A stretch of 64,000 nucleotides of DNA from Magnaporthiopsis rhizophila (Eukaryota; Ascomycota; Sordariomycetes; Magnaporthales; Magnaporthaceae): NCBI GenBank assembly GCA_003049465.1, contig PYSS01000014.1, positions 388,892 through 452,891 on the forward strand. Direction: 5' to 3'. Position numbers and translations under genes: made by a program. Of this stretch, positions 49,391 to 59,336 are shown in pieces; position 1 is the first letter of the stretch, and the number at the start of each line of letters is the position of its first letter. Below the pieces are notes generated by a model, which was given only the letters and a program-made list of their open reading frames with translations, was not told the origin of the DNA and did no database searches.

Positions 49391-49857
49391 TATTACAACC
49401 ATAACAGGCAGGGGATAAAAGGGCTGGGGTTAATCCCCAGCGGGATGCTTTTATCCCGCAGTTATAAAGGCCAAAAGCCAAATAATTAAGGCCAAGCTGG
49501 CACAGGAAATTATATAATTAAGCATTTATCTAAATACGGATAATATGCCTGTTATAAATATAATAAATATAGCATAATAATATATTTGTTATAAATATAA
49601 CAAATATAACACGAATATAATAAAAAAATCTAGGGATATATATAAAAGGATTTTTTATTGTGTTAAACAAACCTTAATTGAAGCTTCAGCATTAGTTAAT
49701 CTAAGTTAGCTCCAAAACACCCCCTTGGGCAAATAATAACAGATAATTGTTTTACCAAGACCCCCAAACCTCGTGCAAAGCGACCTTGCAAACCAGTACT
49801 GCTTAATATCGCCCCTAGGTGCCCTACCCTAGGAGCAGAAGGCCTGTGATTGTAACA
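49391..49857 (+). repeat. 3' LTR of chromovirus C
   Basis: 467 bases, TATTACAACC to GATTGTAACA. Its distal 150 bases are clearly less RIP-mutated than the rest. Confidence 0.92.
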
Positions 49858-49862
49858 GACTG

Positions 49863-49994
49863 CCCTTTTATCTGCGCGGAAGCGATCGCCCTTTGGGCGA
49901 TCCACCGCTTTAGCCGCACAGGCCGGTTGGCCCGTGCGGGATCCAAAGGGGCCCAGAGGGTCCCTTTATTCCGTCCTCCTTTTCCGGATTGCAC
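49863..49994. repeat. GC-rich hairpin-forming island between chromoviruses C and D
   Basis: 132 bases of strikingly GC-rich sequence in an AT-rich block. It contains a perfect stem GATCGCCC-TTT-GGGCGATC (49884-49902) and a second stem CCGCACAGGCC-GGTT-GGCCCGTGCGG with one mismatch (49914-49939). Its left end continues the divergent LTR broken at 35289 and its right end is the TGCAC target of element D, so it is probably the 3' part of that LTR. Confidence 0.65.
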
Positions 49995-50517
49995 TGTTAC
50001 AACCACAGCTGGCAGGGGGCAGAAGGGCTGGGGCTAACCCCCAGCGGTTCGCCTTTACCCCGCAATCAGAGTGGCCAAGGGCCACGAGATTAAGGCCAGG
50101 GTAAAAGGGGAGTTACGTAACAAAACAGTTAGCTAAGCAAAGCGTAATTTATAATTTTATAATAGATTATAGATTAAAGCGATGATTTATAATCTTATAA
50201 TAGATTACAGATTAAGGTGATAATTTGTAATTTTATAACGGATTATAAATTAATTAATTTGTGGTTCAGGAACGGATTAAAAATTATATGCAGGACTTTT
50301 ACGGGTATAAAAGGAGGTTATTTTACTGTATTAGAAAGTTTTTAATTAAGGTTTCGGCATTAGTTAACCTAAATTAGCTTTAAGGCACCCCTTTGGGCAA
50401 ATAATCGAGATTTTTATTATTATTCAGTTTTCCAGCACAAGCAATTTTGTGAAAATTATATTGTTTAGCGCCTTTTTTAGCGTACCTTACCCTAAAAGCA
50501 GAAAATTGTTTGTAACA
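49995..50517 (+). repeat. 5' LTR of chromovirus D
   Basis: 523 bases, TGTTACAACCACAG to TTGTAACA. TTACGTAA at 50113-50120 and several AT dyad units at 50140-50260. Confidence 0.92.
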
Positions 50518-52432
50518 TTTTGATTAATCCTGTTCAGTATTTATTAAAGGTAATAAGCAGTAGCCAATTATATTAATTGCAGGTAAGAAATCCGAGGGTA
50601 TTATTATTATTGGCAAAATGTATAACGATCTTTTGGCAGCCATGCAAATATTTATTATGGAAGTTGAAAAATTTAAGGGAGCTTAGGCCAAGCTTTATAT
50701 TGCCGTTAAATTTTATAAGTTTCTTTTACCCGATAAATATAATAGGAAGAAAAGCAAAATTAAAATGTTTCTGACCAAATATAAGGGGTATTTTTTGTTT
50801 TATTAAGACCATTTCCAGCGGGAAGAACAGAAAGTTGCTTATGCGGCCATGCGCCTGGATGGCAAAATTAAGGATTGGTTTAAGCCCATTTGGTTTAATT
50901 ATTTAAAGGGATATAACAAATTTAAGGAAAAAACCAAGTTAGTGTTTGCCAATTTTGAGAAGTTCGGTAAAAAAGTTGCTAAGGTTTTCGGATAGGTTAA
51001 TAAAAAATAAATAGCCGAAAAAAAGCTGTTTTAGCTTTGATAAAAAGGCCCCGTGTTAATTTATATTTCCGAATTTTAGCGGTTGGTTAATAAATTTAAC
51101 TGGATAAAAAATACTAAAATAACCCAGTTTTACCAAAGGCTGAGGGATAATATAAAAAACAAATTATTTAAACAGGAACAATTTGAGAATTTTGTTAATT
51201 ATGTTATTACGATTATTTATATTAGCAATAAATTGTACAAATGTTATTTCGAGAAAAAAGCCCAGCAAATTAAGCTAATAATGCAAAATAATAAAATTAA
51301 CCAAAAAAAGGCAAGATAATAATAATCTACGGTTTACAGTATACATTTTGGATTTATAGATTTTAGCGCAAAGGTTATACACCAGTATAAAAAATAAAAA
51401 TATATCAGGTTTAAGGATCCAAAGGATGGAAAATGCTTTAAATATAGAAAAAAAGAATATATTAAAAGGGATTATCCGCAAAAAAACCGATAAGCGGTTA
51501 TTTTTTACCGAAAAGGCGCACCGGAGGGTTATTAGCTTATAATCCCAAATTTTTCCAAAACGACCGAACAAATAGCAAAAAAAAGCCTGTGTTTCGGAGT
51601 ATTATTCAATTGAACCTATTATTTTAATAAAAACTGTGTAACCCATTATTTCGATAAAAATGCCACAGGATATTACCCTAAGTAATAATTTGCTATATTA
51701 TAATAAATTGGCCAATTCTGGGGTAATAATAAAAAATTTGAAAAATTAGCCCGGTGCAAAAGTGTATTAAACACCTCGGTTAACAAATTCGAAAGAAATT
51801 TAAATATAAATATAAAAGTGGAATTATTTTTGGGCCAGATATATTAGTTATAAGCCTAAAAAGAAAAATTGAACCTAATAAAATACTGGAAAACCACAAA
51901 AATAAACCTTAATAATAAAAAACCCAATAGGGAATAATATGTGGTTAATTTTAAAAAATTCCAGCAAAAATTTGATTAGTAACTGATTAATATAAGGAAA
52001 TAACCTTTTATAATCAAAAAAGAAATACAAAAGGTATATATTTTATTTAAATTTTTGGAAATAAATTAATAATTTTGGGATTAGCCCAAACTTATTAGCG
52101 GTTTAATGTGCAAAAAACCGGCGTAAAACAATAAAAGGAAATTTCTGGATTGGTTAAAAAATAACCAATTGGTTATTTATTACGGGGCATTATTCGAAAA
52201 TATTTCGAACCTGGATTAATAATTAGCGCGGCCATATATGCTAAATTATAAAAATATAAACCCCGATACGGGCTATTATAATAAGCTTTTTTGGGCTAAA
52301 TGCTTATATAATAATTGCAGGTGGTATATAGCCAAAAAACTGAAGTATAATTTTTTTCCACAAAAAAAAGGAGAAAAACCAGTGCAATACTTATAATAGG
52401 AATACTAATTTCCGAAATGGTGGATAGCAAAA

Positions 52433-52615
52433 ATGGGTTACAAAAGTTTAATAATAATTTTTATATTGTTACCAGCTTATTTTATAATATGCCTGGCAGG
52501 AATTTTTATATACCAGATATGCAGAAAACCGAAATATAAGGTACATATGGAAAAAAAAGCAAAGGCCTGGACGAATAGGTTTGCTCGATCGATAAAAATA
52601 GTTGGATCCCGGTAA
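52433..52615 (+). pseudogene. Membrane-like hydrophobic segment in the Gag-protease linker of chromovirus D
   Basis: The open stretch reads MGYKSLIIIFILLPAYF, then IICLAGIFIYQIC, then a basic region KKAKAWTNRFARSIKIVG. One strong transmembrane-like helix followed by positive charge. Equivalents: 22502-22308 (B), 41487-41305 (C2) and about 44985-45100 (C). It stays in the Gag frame. Confidence 0.7.
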
Positions 52616-53637
52616 TAAGCGTTTTAAGCAAAAAATTAGAAAGTTTATCCGAAAATAAGGCACGGATAGGGCAATAACCAGCAAAATTTTTAGCAATAAT
52701 AATTATCGACCAGTATAAGTATATTAGAATAACGATATATTGGAAAGGGCAAAAAATAAAAATTATAATTAATTACGGAGCCCAAAGAAATTATTTTTTA
52801 TTAAAAGCGGTAAAAAAATACGGTATTCCGATATATTAAAAAAAGGAACCATATAATTTTATAATAGTAAAATAAAAGCCAGTTACGTTTAATAAAGGAA
52901 GGATCGATATTAAAATTAATTATTTCAAATTTCAATTTTTGGGAAAAATTTGCAAAATAATTTTGGATGTTATAAATATAGGAGGGAAAAATTTAATTTT
53001 AGGTATTTTATAATTTAAAAAGTATAATTCTCTAATAAATTGGATTACCGAACAGATTTAATGAAGGAAATTATTATTAATTAGCAGGGAAGCCCAATAG
53101 TTACGGGCCCCGGATAATAAAGGTTGGATGCCAAAAAGGGTAACCGTAATAGTAGCAGGATATAATAGTTAGCCCCGGCAAATTGTATTAACCGAAATGC
53201 TAATAAATACGGATATAAATGAACCTGATAAGCAGAAAATTATTAAGGATGGATTTAAAAATATTTTTAAAAAATACCACAAATATTGGAGGTTATTTTA
53301 AAAAAATTTAGAAATAGTATTATCGGAATACGGACCGTTTGATTATAAGATTAAGTTTAAATCGGAAGTATAATTTAAGTATCAAAAACTGTATCGATTA
53401 AACCCTTAGCAAAAAAAGCTATTACAAAAATAGTTAAAGGAAAAAATTAGGAAAGGATTTACCAAACCTTTCGATTTTCCTGTGGGATATGGAATTTTGT
53501 TTGTTTTTAAAAAAAACGGGAAGGAACAGATATATATTAATTATTATTTATTAAATTAGGAAATAATAAAAAATTGGTATCCTTTATCCCTAATCGATAA
53601 ATTTAAAAATAGGCTTGGAAAAAATCGGTGGTTTATA

Positions 53638-54082
53638 GCCTTAAATTTATGCAAGGCTTATGGCCTGCTAAAAATTAAAAAAGGGGATAAATAAAAAACC
53701 GCTTTTCGGATTAAATTTGAAATTTTTAAATTATTGGTAATAATTTTCGGGCTTATTAATGCACCAGCCATATTTCAGCGAATAATTAACCATATATTGC
53801 AAAAATATTTCGATATTTTTGCTTTTGCATATTTGGATAATATTTTGATTTTTTCAGATNGCCTTAAATTTATGCAAGGCTTATGGCCTGCTAAAAATTA
53901 AAAAAGGGGATAAATAAAAAACCGCTTTTCGGATTAAATTTGAAATTTTTAAATTATTGGTAATAATTTTCGGGCTTATCAATGCACCAGCCATATTTCA
54001 GCGAATAATTAACCATATATTGCAAAAATATTTCGATATTTTTGCTTTTGCATATTTGGATAATATTTTGATTTTTTCAGAT
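53638..54082. other. 222-bp duplication around a single N: probable assembly join
   Basis: Bases 53638-53859 and 53861-54082 are the same 222-base RT segment with one difference, separated by one N at 53860. Removing one copy plus the N brings element D to 7254 bases against 7253 for sibling C2, and restores one continuous pol frame. Confidence 0.9.
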
Positions 54083-56248
54083 ATATTAGAAAAATATAAA
54101 CAATATATATATAAAGTGTTACAAAAATTGCAAAATGCAAAATTTTTGGTTAACCCGGATAAATATATATGGCATTTTTTAAAGGTAATTTTTTTTGGGT
54201 TTGTTATTAGATAAGGGGAAATTTGGATGGAACCCAAAAAAGTACAGGCGGTAAAAGATTGGCCTGTACCCATTATAGTTAAAAAAATGCGAGATTTTTT
54301 GGGGTTTTTGAACTTTTACCGAAAATTTATCCGAAATTTTAGCAAAAAGGCTATATTATTTACGAATTTTACCAAAAATAACACCCAATTTTATTGGGAA
54401 ATATAAAAATAAATAACCTTTAATTTGCTAAAAAAAGCTATTATCCAAATACCGGTACTGGCAATGCCAAACCCAAAAAAACCTTTTGAAGTTGAAATTA
54501 ATGTATCGGATTTTGCTATTAAAAAATAATTAGGGCAGCGAAACGATCAAAAAAAATTGCATTTTTGCGCATTTTTTTTGCAAAAATTGAATGGATTTAA
54601 ACTGAATTATTAGATTTATAATAAAAAGCTTTTTGCTATTATTAAAGTTTTGGAAAAGTGAAAGGTGTATTTATACGGAGCCAATTATTAAATTGTGATA
54701 TATACCGATTATAAAAACCTGTTATAATTTACCATTAATTAAGCACTGAACAAAAAATAAATCCGATGAAGCTAATTTTTTTAAAATTATGATTTTCGAA
54801 TCGAGGTTAAAAAAGGGTTAAAAAACGGCCAAGCGGATGTTTTAAGCCGGCGATTGGATTATTAGGTGGATATACCACCAAAAATATGCATAATTTTGGC
54901 TAAAGGACCAAACGGATCCCTGATTCCGGCGCAGCGGGTATTGGCTAAAATAATCCGATAAAAAAACTGAACCCCAGAAAAAATCCAGCAAATTTATAGC
55001 CAGATGGCCAGTAAATACCAGGGGATTGTTAAAACCTGGAAAAGATTTTGCCAGTATTACGGATTTACGGGAACCCGCGCCGAAATACAGAAGGCAATTA
55101 AGGATTGTAAAAGCTGCGCAAAAAATAAAATAAACAAATATAAGCTTTATGAATTGCTTTAATTTTTGCTAGCGTTTAGCAAGGTTTGGCAAAAAGTTAT
55201 AATAAATTTTATTATAGGGTTACCCAAATTAAAAGAATTTTTTATAAATGTCCAGTATAATAGTATTATAATAATAATCGACCGATTTACCAAATATGCT
55301 ATATATTTATTATTTAAGGAAAAAGTAAAAATTATAAAGCTAATTTATATTTTTATCCGAAACATGATCGCAAAATACGGGATACCAAAATATATAATTA
55401 TGGACCAAAATAAACTGTTTAATAGCAAATTTTGGAAATAGCTTATAACCAGTTTAGGTATAGAATATGCCTTTTTTATAGCCTATTATTTTTAAATAAA
55501 TAGGTAAACGGAACGAACAAACCAAATTATAAAACAATATTTATATTATTTTATTAATTATAAATAAAATAATTGGGTATAATTATTTTTTATAGCATAA
55601 TTTGCATATAACAGTTTAATATACGAAAGTACGGGGATTATACCGTTTTATACAAATTACGGGTTTATATTTACGGTATATAAAAAGCCCAGGGCAGAAC
55701 CATATATTTTAGTAGCGGAAATATAGGTAAAAGAATTTACCAAACTGTACAAAAATTTTCAGGCAAAGCTAAAAAAATTGCAATAATATATATTTATGCA
55801 GGCTAATAAAAAAAGGATCAAAAAATTAATTTTTAAAAAGGGGGATAACATTTATCTTTTTCGATGCAATATTAAAATAAAATAACCAAATAATAAATTA
55901 GATTATAAAAAATTGGGACTGTTTAAAATCCTAAAAAAGATTTCCGATATTAATTATAAATTTTAACTGTTATTAATTATATATAACCATCCGGTTTTTT
56001 ACGTTAATTTGCTTAAACCAGCATTATTAAGGTTTAAAAATAATAAATTAGTGGAAATCGACCCAAAACAGAAGTATGAAATCAAAAAAATTTTGGACAA
56101 AAATGTTATTAACGGAACCAAGCATTATTTGGTTAAATGGGCAGGGTACGGAGTTGAAAAAAGCATTTGAAAAAAAAAAACAAACCTAAAAGGTGCACCA
56201 GAAATTTTTAAAAAATATTAACAGAAAGCTTTTGGAAAGGAGTTAATA

Positions 56249-56836
56249 TTAGTGCCAGAATTTGGGTTTCGGTTCGGAATGCCAGTACCAAAATAATTTA
56301 CCTGGTTGGAGCAGGGCCAATAAGTTAAGGTTTGGGTTGACCCTAAATTTGGCCCAATTTGAAAATAATAAAGGAAGTTCGGGAGCCGGCAGGGTTAAAA
56401 GTGCGTTAAAGGCCTGTGCGGCTATTTTAATGGCCTTTTCCTGTTTAACCCGTTCCAATTTTTCCACAGCATTAATTTTATGGCGGATTGCGCGCATTTT
56501 TTTTTGCGCTTATATTTTCCGTTATTTGTATAATTAAAAAAGTTTTTTTTCCAAAGCTTCCACCTTATTATTAATTTTTTTGCATTGCAAGGTTATTCGG
56601 CAAAATTTTTTGGGGCTAGGGCCAAGGATATTATAATTTGGACAATTGGTGCAAAAATATTCCATACAACGAGAAAAGTTCTGCAGAAAGGCAAAATATT
56701 CCTTTTATTTAAGAATTTTATAATAATACAAGCAGGAAGGTATAAGAAAAACGGAAACAAATATTGCGGAAAGCAAATTTTTGCAGCAAAAGGTTAACAA
56801 AACAACCGATTTATACTTTTGCACCCGACCAAATAT
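56249..56836 (-). pseudogene. Antisense accessory frame of chromovirus D
   Basis: Reads from an ATA (56836) aligned with the sibling ATG, through 196 codons to the stop at 56249, with no frameshift. The C-terminal 82 codons are open: MRAIRHKINAVEKLERVKQE, APELPLLFSNWAKF, LLALLQPGKLFWYWHSEP. The N-terminal half keeps CTNCPNYNILGPSPKKF. Its last codons overlap the tail of the sense pol frame. Confidence 0.74.
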
Positions 56837-56948
56837 TTTATCAAAAAAAAAAAAACAGAAGTTAATAAAAAAGGAAAATATTTATTATTAACAGAAAAAT
56901 GGATAACAGGTATAGCCAAAAGGATTTGGCCTAAAAAAAAAAACCTGA

Positions 56949-57471
56949 TATTATAATTATAACTGGTAAAAAGCAAAAGGGCTAAAGCTAACCCCCAGCG
57001 GTTTGCTTTTATCCCATAATTAAAATGGCCAAGGGCTATAAAATTAAGGCCAAGGTAAAAGGGGAGTTACATAACAAAACGGTTAGCTAAGCAAAGCGTA
57101 ATTTATAATTTTATAACAGATTACAGATTAAAGCAATAATTTATAATCTTATAATAAATTATAAATTAAAGCGATAATTTGTGATTTTATAACGGATCAC
57201 AAATTAGTTGATTTATGGTTCAGGGATGGATTAAAAATTACACACAGGACTTTTACGGATATAAAAGGAGGCTATTCTACTGTGTTAAAAAGTTTTTAAC
57301 TAAGGTTTCGGCATTAATTAACCTAAATTAATTCCAAGGCACCCCTTTGGGCAAATAATCGAGACCTTTATTATTACCCAGTTCCCCAGCACAAGCGACT
57401 TTATAAAGATCATACTGCTTAGCGCCTTTCCTAGCGTACCTTACCCTAGGAGCAGAGAACCGTTTGTAACA
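56949..57471 (+). repeat. 3' LTR of chromovirus D
   Basis: 523 bases, TATTATAATT (mutated start) to CCGTTTGTAACA. Confidence 0.92.
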
Positions 57472-57476
57472 TGCAC

Positions 57477-58009
57477 GCGCACAGAATATTTATTCCAATA
57501 CCGGCAATTCTTTTTTTTGTGCGCGGGTAACCCGGTGTTTTTTTCTTATAATATAACAATTTTATCCCGGAAATTGTACAGATCTCCGGAAGCCTTAATA
57601 AAAGCATTTTTATAAAGGAAATACCAGATCCGGTGATCCGGTTTTTTAATAAAGGTTTAAAAAGGGTATAAAATGCATAAATTCGAATTAATTATGGACC
57701 AGCAAAAAATTAGGCAATTAAAAGCCAAATTGGAGGTATAACACCCTTATAAAAAAGAAGGGTTATGCCGAACCCTAACCAGGCATTTATAAATATACGC
57801 AAAATTGCAAAAATAAGGGGTAAAATTATAAAAATAGATAAAAGTGCATCTGAAAATGCGGAAAATTCTGATCAAAAATTAGTACACTTTTGCATTATGG
57901 TTAATTAAATAAAGGTAAATATTTGCAGTTAAATATACCGGGGTTGGTGGTGCAGTAGGCCTTGGCCAGGTGGCCGTCATGGGAGTGGCCGATTTGGGGT
58001 GCACTGACT
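57477..58009 (+). mobile_element. 3' end of a second Fot1-like element of the 7631/25424 family
   Basis: The last roughly 400 bases match the reverse complement of 7631-8165, including the transposase tail (KKEGLCRTLTRHL) and the terminal repeat ending GGGGTGCACTGACT, followed by TA. The junction with the preceding LTR remnant is not resolved; the 5' part of this copy is missing from its expected place. Confidence 0.75.
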
Positions 58010-59336
58010 TATTAGGTTCGGAAATGCTGAAAAAATCAAGGAAAACAGCAAGGGGAGAGCCTTAAAGGTGACGCGGCCTGTTAAATTTGCTTAATAAAGC
58101 TGCCTATTTTTTTACGAGATATAACAACACAGCCGCAGCCCAGTTTATTACAGAGGCTTCCCGATAGAAAGGCAGACTTATCTGCCCCTGAAGCTAGAAG
58201 AACAGTCCGTGAAATTGCTAGCTCCACGGTTATATTATAGGCGGCTGCTATTAAGGCTGCGGAGTCATGTACTGGGCACTGAATCGGGCCAGTAAGCTGA
58301 CACGAGCCGTTCTCAGAGGATACTGTAAATTCCCTTGTGCTATTCGTGGAAACGAGGTCCATATGACCTTGACGATCTTACAATGTAGCAGTTTTTGCGG
58401 AGCCGGGTTCTCCGGCTGCTGTTACGGCGCGGCGTGCCTTCCGTGCACTTGCAGCTTGCCTCTCGTGTGCGTTGGGTGTATAAGACCCCTATCGCAATTA
58501 GAACAGCAGTTCTGATTGTCCTGGCTTTTTAGCAGAGATGGGAGGGGTCTCTCTTTATCTAACCGCCGTGACAGCTGCCCTGTTAAAGAGTCGATTGGAA
58601 AAGATAAAGAATTTGATTAAAGACTTGGCAAAGGGATGAGAGCGGCCAAAAAATGGAACAGTGAGGTAGGCCTAGCTGTCTTCCAAATATCTAACCGTGA
58701 GTACATTCAGAACTGCAGCACAAGCCGAATTATAGCGAAATGCAATCATTTTTAAATGAAAAGGATAAAAACGGGTTTGAAATTTAAATAGCTACAGAGT
58801 GGGAAAAGAAAAAGTATTAGAAAAGCATACTTTTTCACAATTCAAAGCGGGATAAACTGAGCAGTTAACTTGCATGGACGTAAAGCAGCATAGAAATAGG
58901 CAGCTACAGCCCAAGGTAGGAAAAATGGGTAACCAACAAAATTGGCTGGCTGGCTGGCTGGGTGTGCAGAACGAGGGGGTGGGAATTGTAAAGTGGATAC
59001 CCAGATGGTTGATTGCTCGAATCAGAAAGCCCAATCGGGAAGCGCTATACCTAAAAAAGAAGTGACCGAAAACGGAAATGCCGCTAAACCGGCGGGGGAT
59101 TTCCCATGGATCTACTTTACGCGAGCCAACCAGGAGGCTATGTTCCAGCCACGTCACTCTCCAGCCTTAGCCTTACCTCGTCCGCACATCACGTGGTCTA
59201 CCTGCTGCGGTTTTAACGAGTGAGGCCTTTTGGGGAAACGTCATTTCCCCGCCTCTCCAGTAAATGTTCACCCGCCGTGCTGCAAACACCTGTTTCCCAT
59301 CACTGGCAGAGTCTTAGTTGGCGACTTCCCGACATC
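58010..59336. other. 1.3-kb region ahead of the HET-like gene, no confident gene
   Basis: Medium GC content. Contains overlapping Cys-rich short frames (58081-58362 minus, 58267-58515 plus) without recognisable family or signal peptide, and a 33-codon plus frame at 58538-58639. A (TGGC)n stretch lies near 58943-58960. The last few hundred bases should include the promoter of the HET-like gene. Some of this may be decayed coding sequence. Confidence 0.4.
58538..58639 (+). CDS. 33-residue amphipathic peptide frame (very tentative)
   Basis: ATG to TGA encodes MGGVSLYLTAVTAALLKS, then a Lys/Leu-rich helix ending DLAKG. A short hydrophobic part followed by a basic amphipathic helix. Nothing else supports expression; it could equally be the last exon of a decayed gene. 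Confidence 0.15.
   Translation: MGGVSLYLTAVTAALLKSRLEKIKNLIKDLAKG

Larger units (their letters stand above)
35290..49857 (+). mobile_element. Chromovirus C, carrying nested element C2
   Basis: Two 467-bp LTRs (35290-35756 and 49391-49857) flanked by GACTG (35285-35289 and 49858-49862). After removal of C2 and its duplication the length is 7310 bases. Plus orientation: Gag near 35880-36260, then the C2 insertion at 36671, then gag-pol from 43930. RT is near 46397-46657, integrase near 47640-47880, and an antisense frame runs from 49275 down to 48673. A purine-rich GGAAAGAAAATCTAA tract precedes the 3' LTR. Heavily RIP-mutated. Confidence 0.92.
50518..56248 (+). pseudogene. Chromovirus D gag-pol remains with chromodomain
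   Basis: Gag near 50660-51320 (VKFYKFLLPDKYNRKK, MRLDGKIKDWFKP). Zinc knuckle near 51434-51490 reads KCFKYRKKEYIKRDYPQKN, with Tyr where CCHC Cys residues should be, a RIP signature. Hydrophobic linker at 52433-52615. Protease: IINYGAQRNYFLLKA (DSG altered). RT: FGLINAPAIFQ and YLDNILIFS. Integrase 55166-55441. The chromodomain near 56090-56210 has NGTKHYLVKWAGYG then NLKGAPEIFKKY. Gag, knuckle and linker share one frame; protease, RT and chromodomain share the -1 frame once the artefact is discounted. Confidence 0.85.
49995..57471 (+). mobile_element. Chromovirus D (Ty3-type)
   Basis: Two 523-bp LTRs (49995-50517 and 56949-57471), TGCAC duplications at 49990-49994 and 57472-57476. The apparent length is 7477 bases, but a probable 223-base assembly duplication (see 53638-54082) reduces it to 7254, one base from its sibling C2. 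Plus orientation. Gag, CCHC, hydrophobic linker, protease, RT, RNase H, integrase and chromodomain can all be seen in order, plus an antisense frame at 56836-56249. RIP-mutated. Confidence 0.93.

Noticed and set aside
53638..54082. Genuine tandem duplication within reverse transcriptase
   Set aside because: The single N between copies, near identity of the copies, and the length match to sibling C2 favour an assembly join.
34869..57558. Divergent LTR as a complete solo LTR ending at TATAACA near 57558
   Set aside because: The flank CATAT at 34864-34868 has no matching copy after that point, so the 3' limit could not be supported.
58267..58515. Cys-rich 82-codon frame as a secreted effector
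   Set aside because: No signal peptide, an overlapping minus-strand frame of similar length, and no repeat or intron support.
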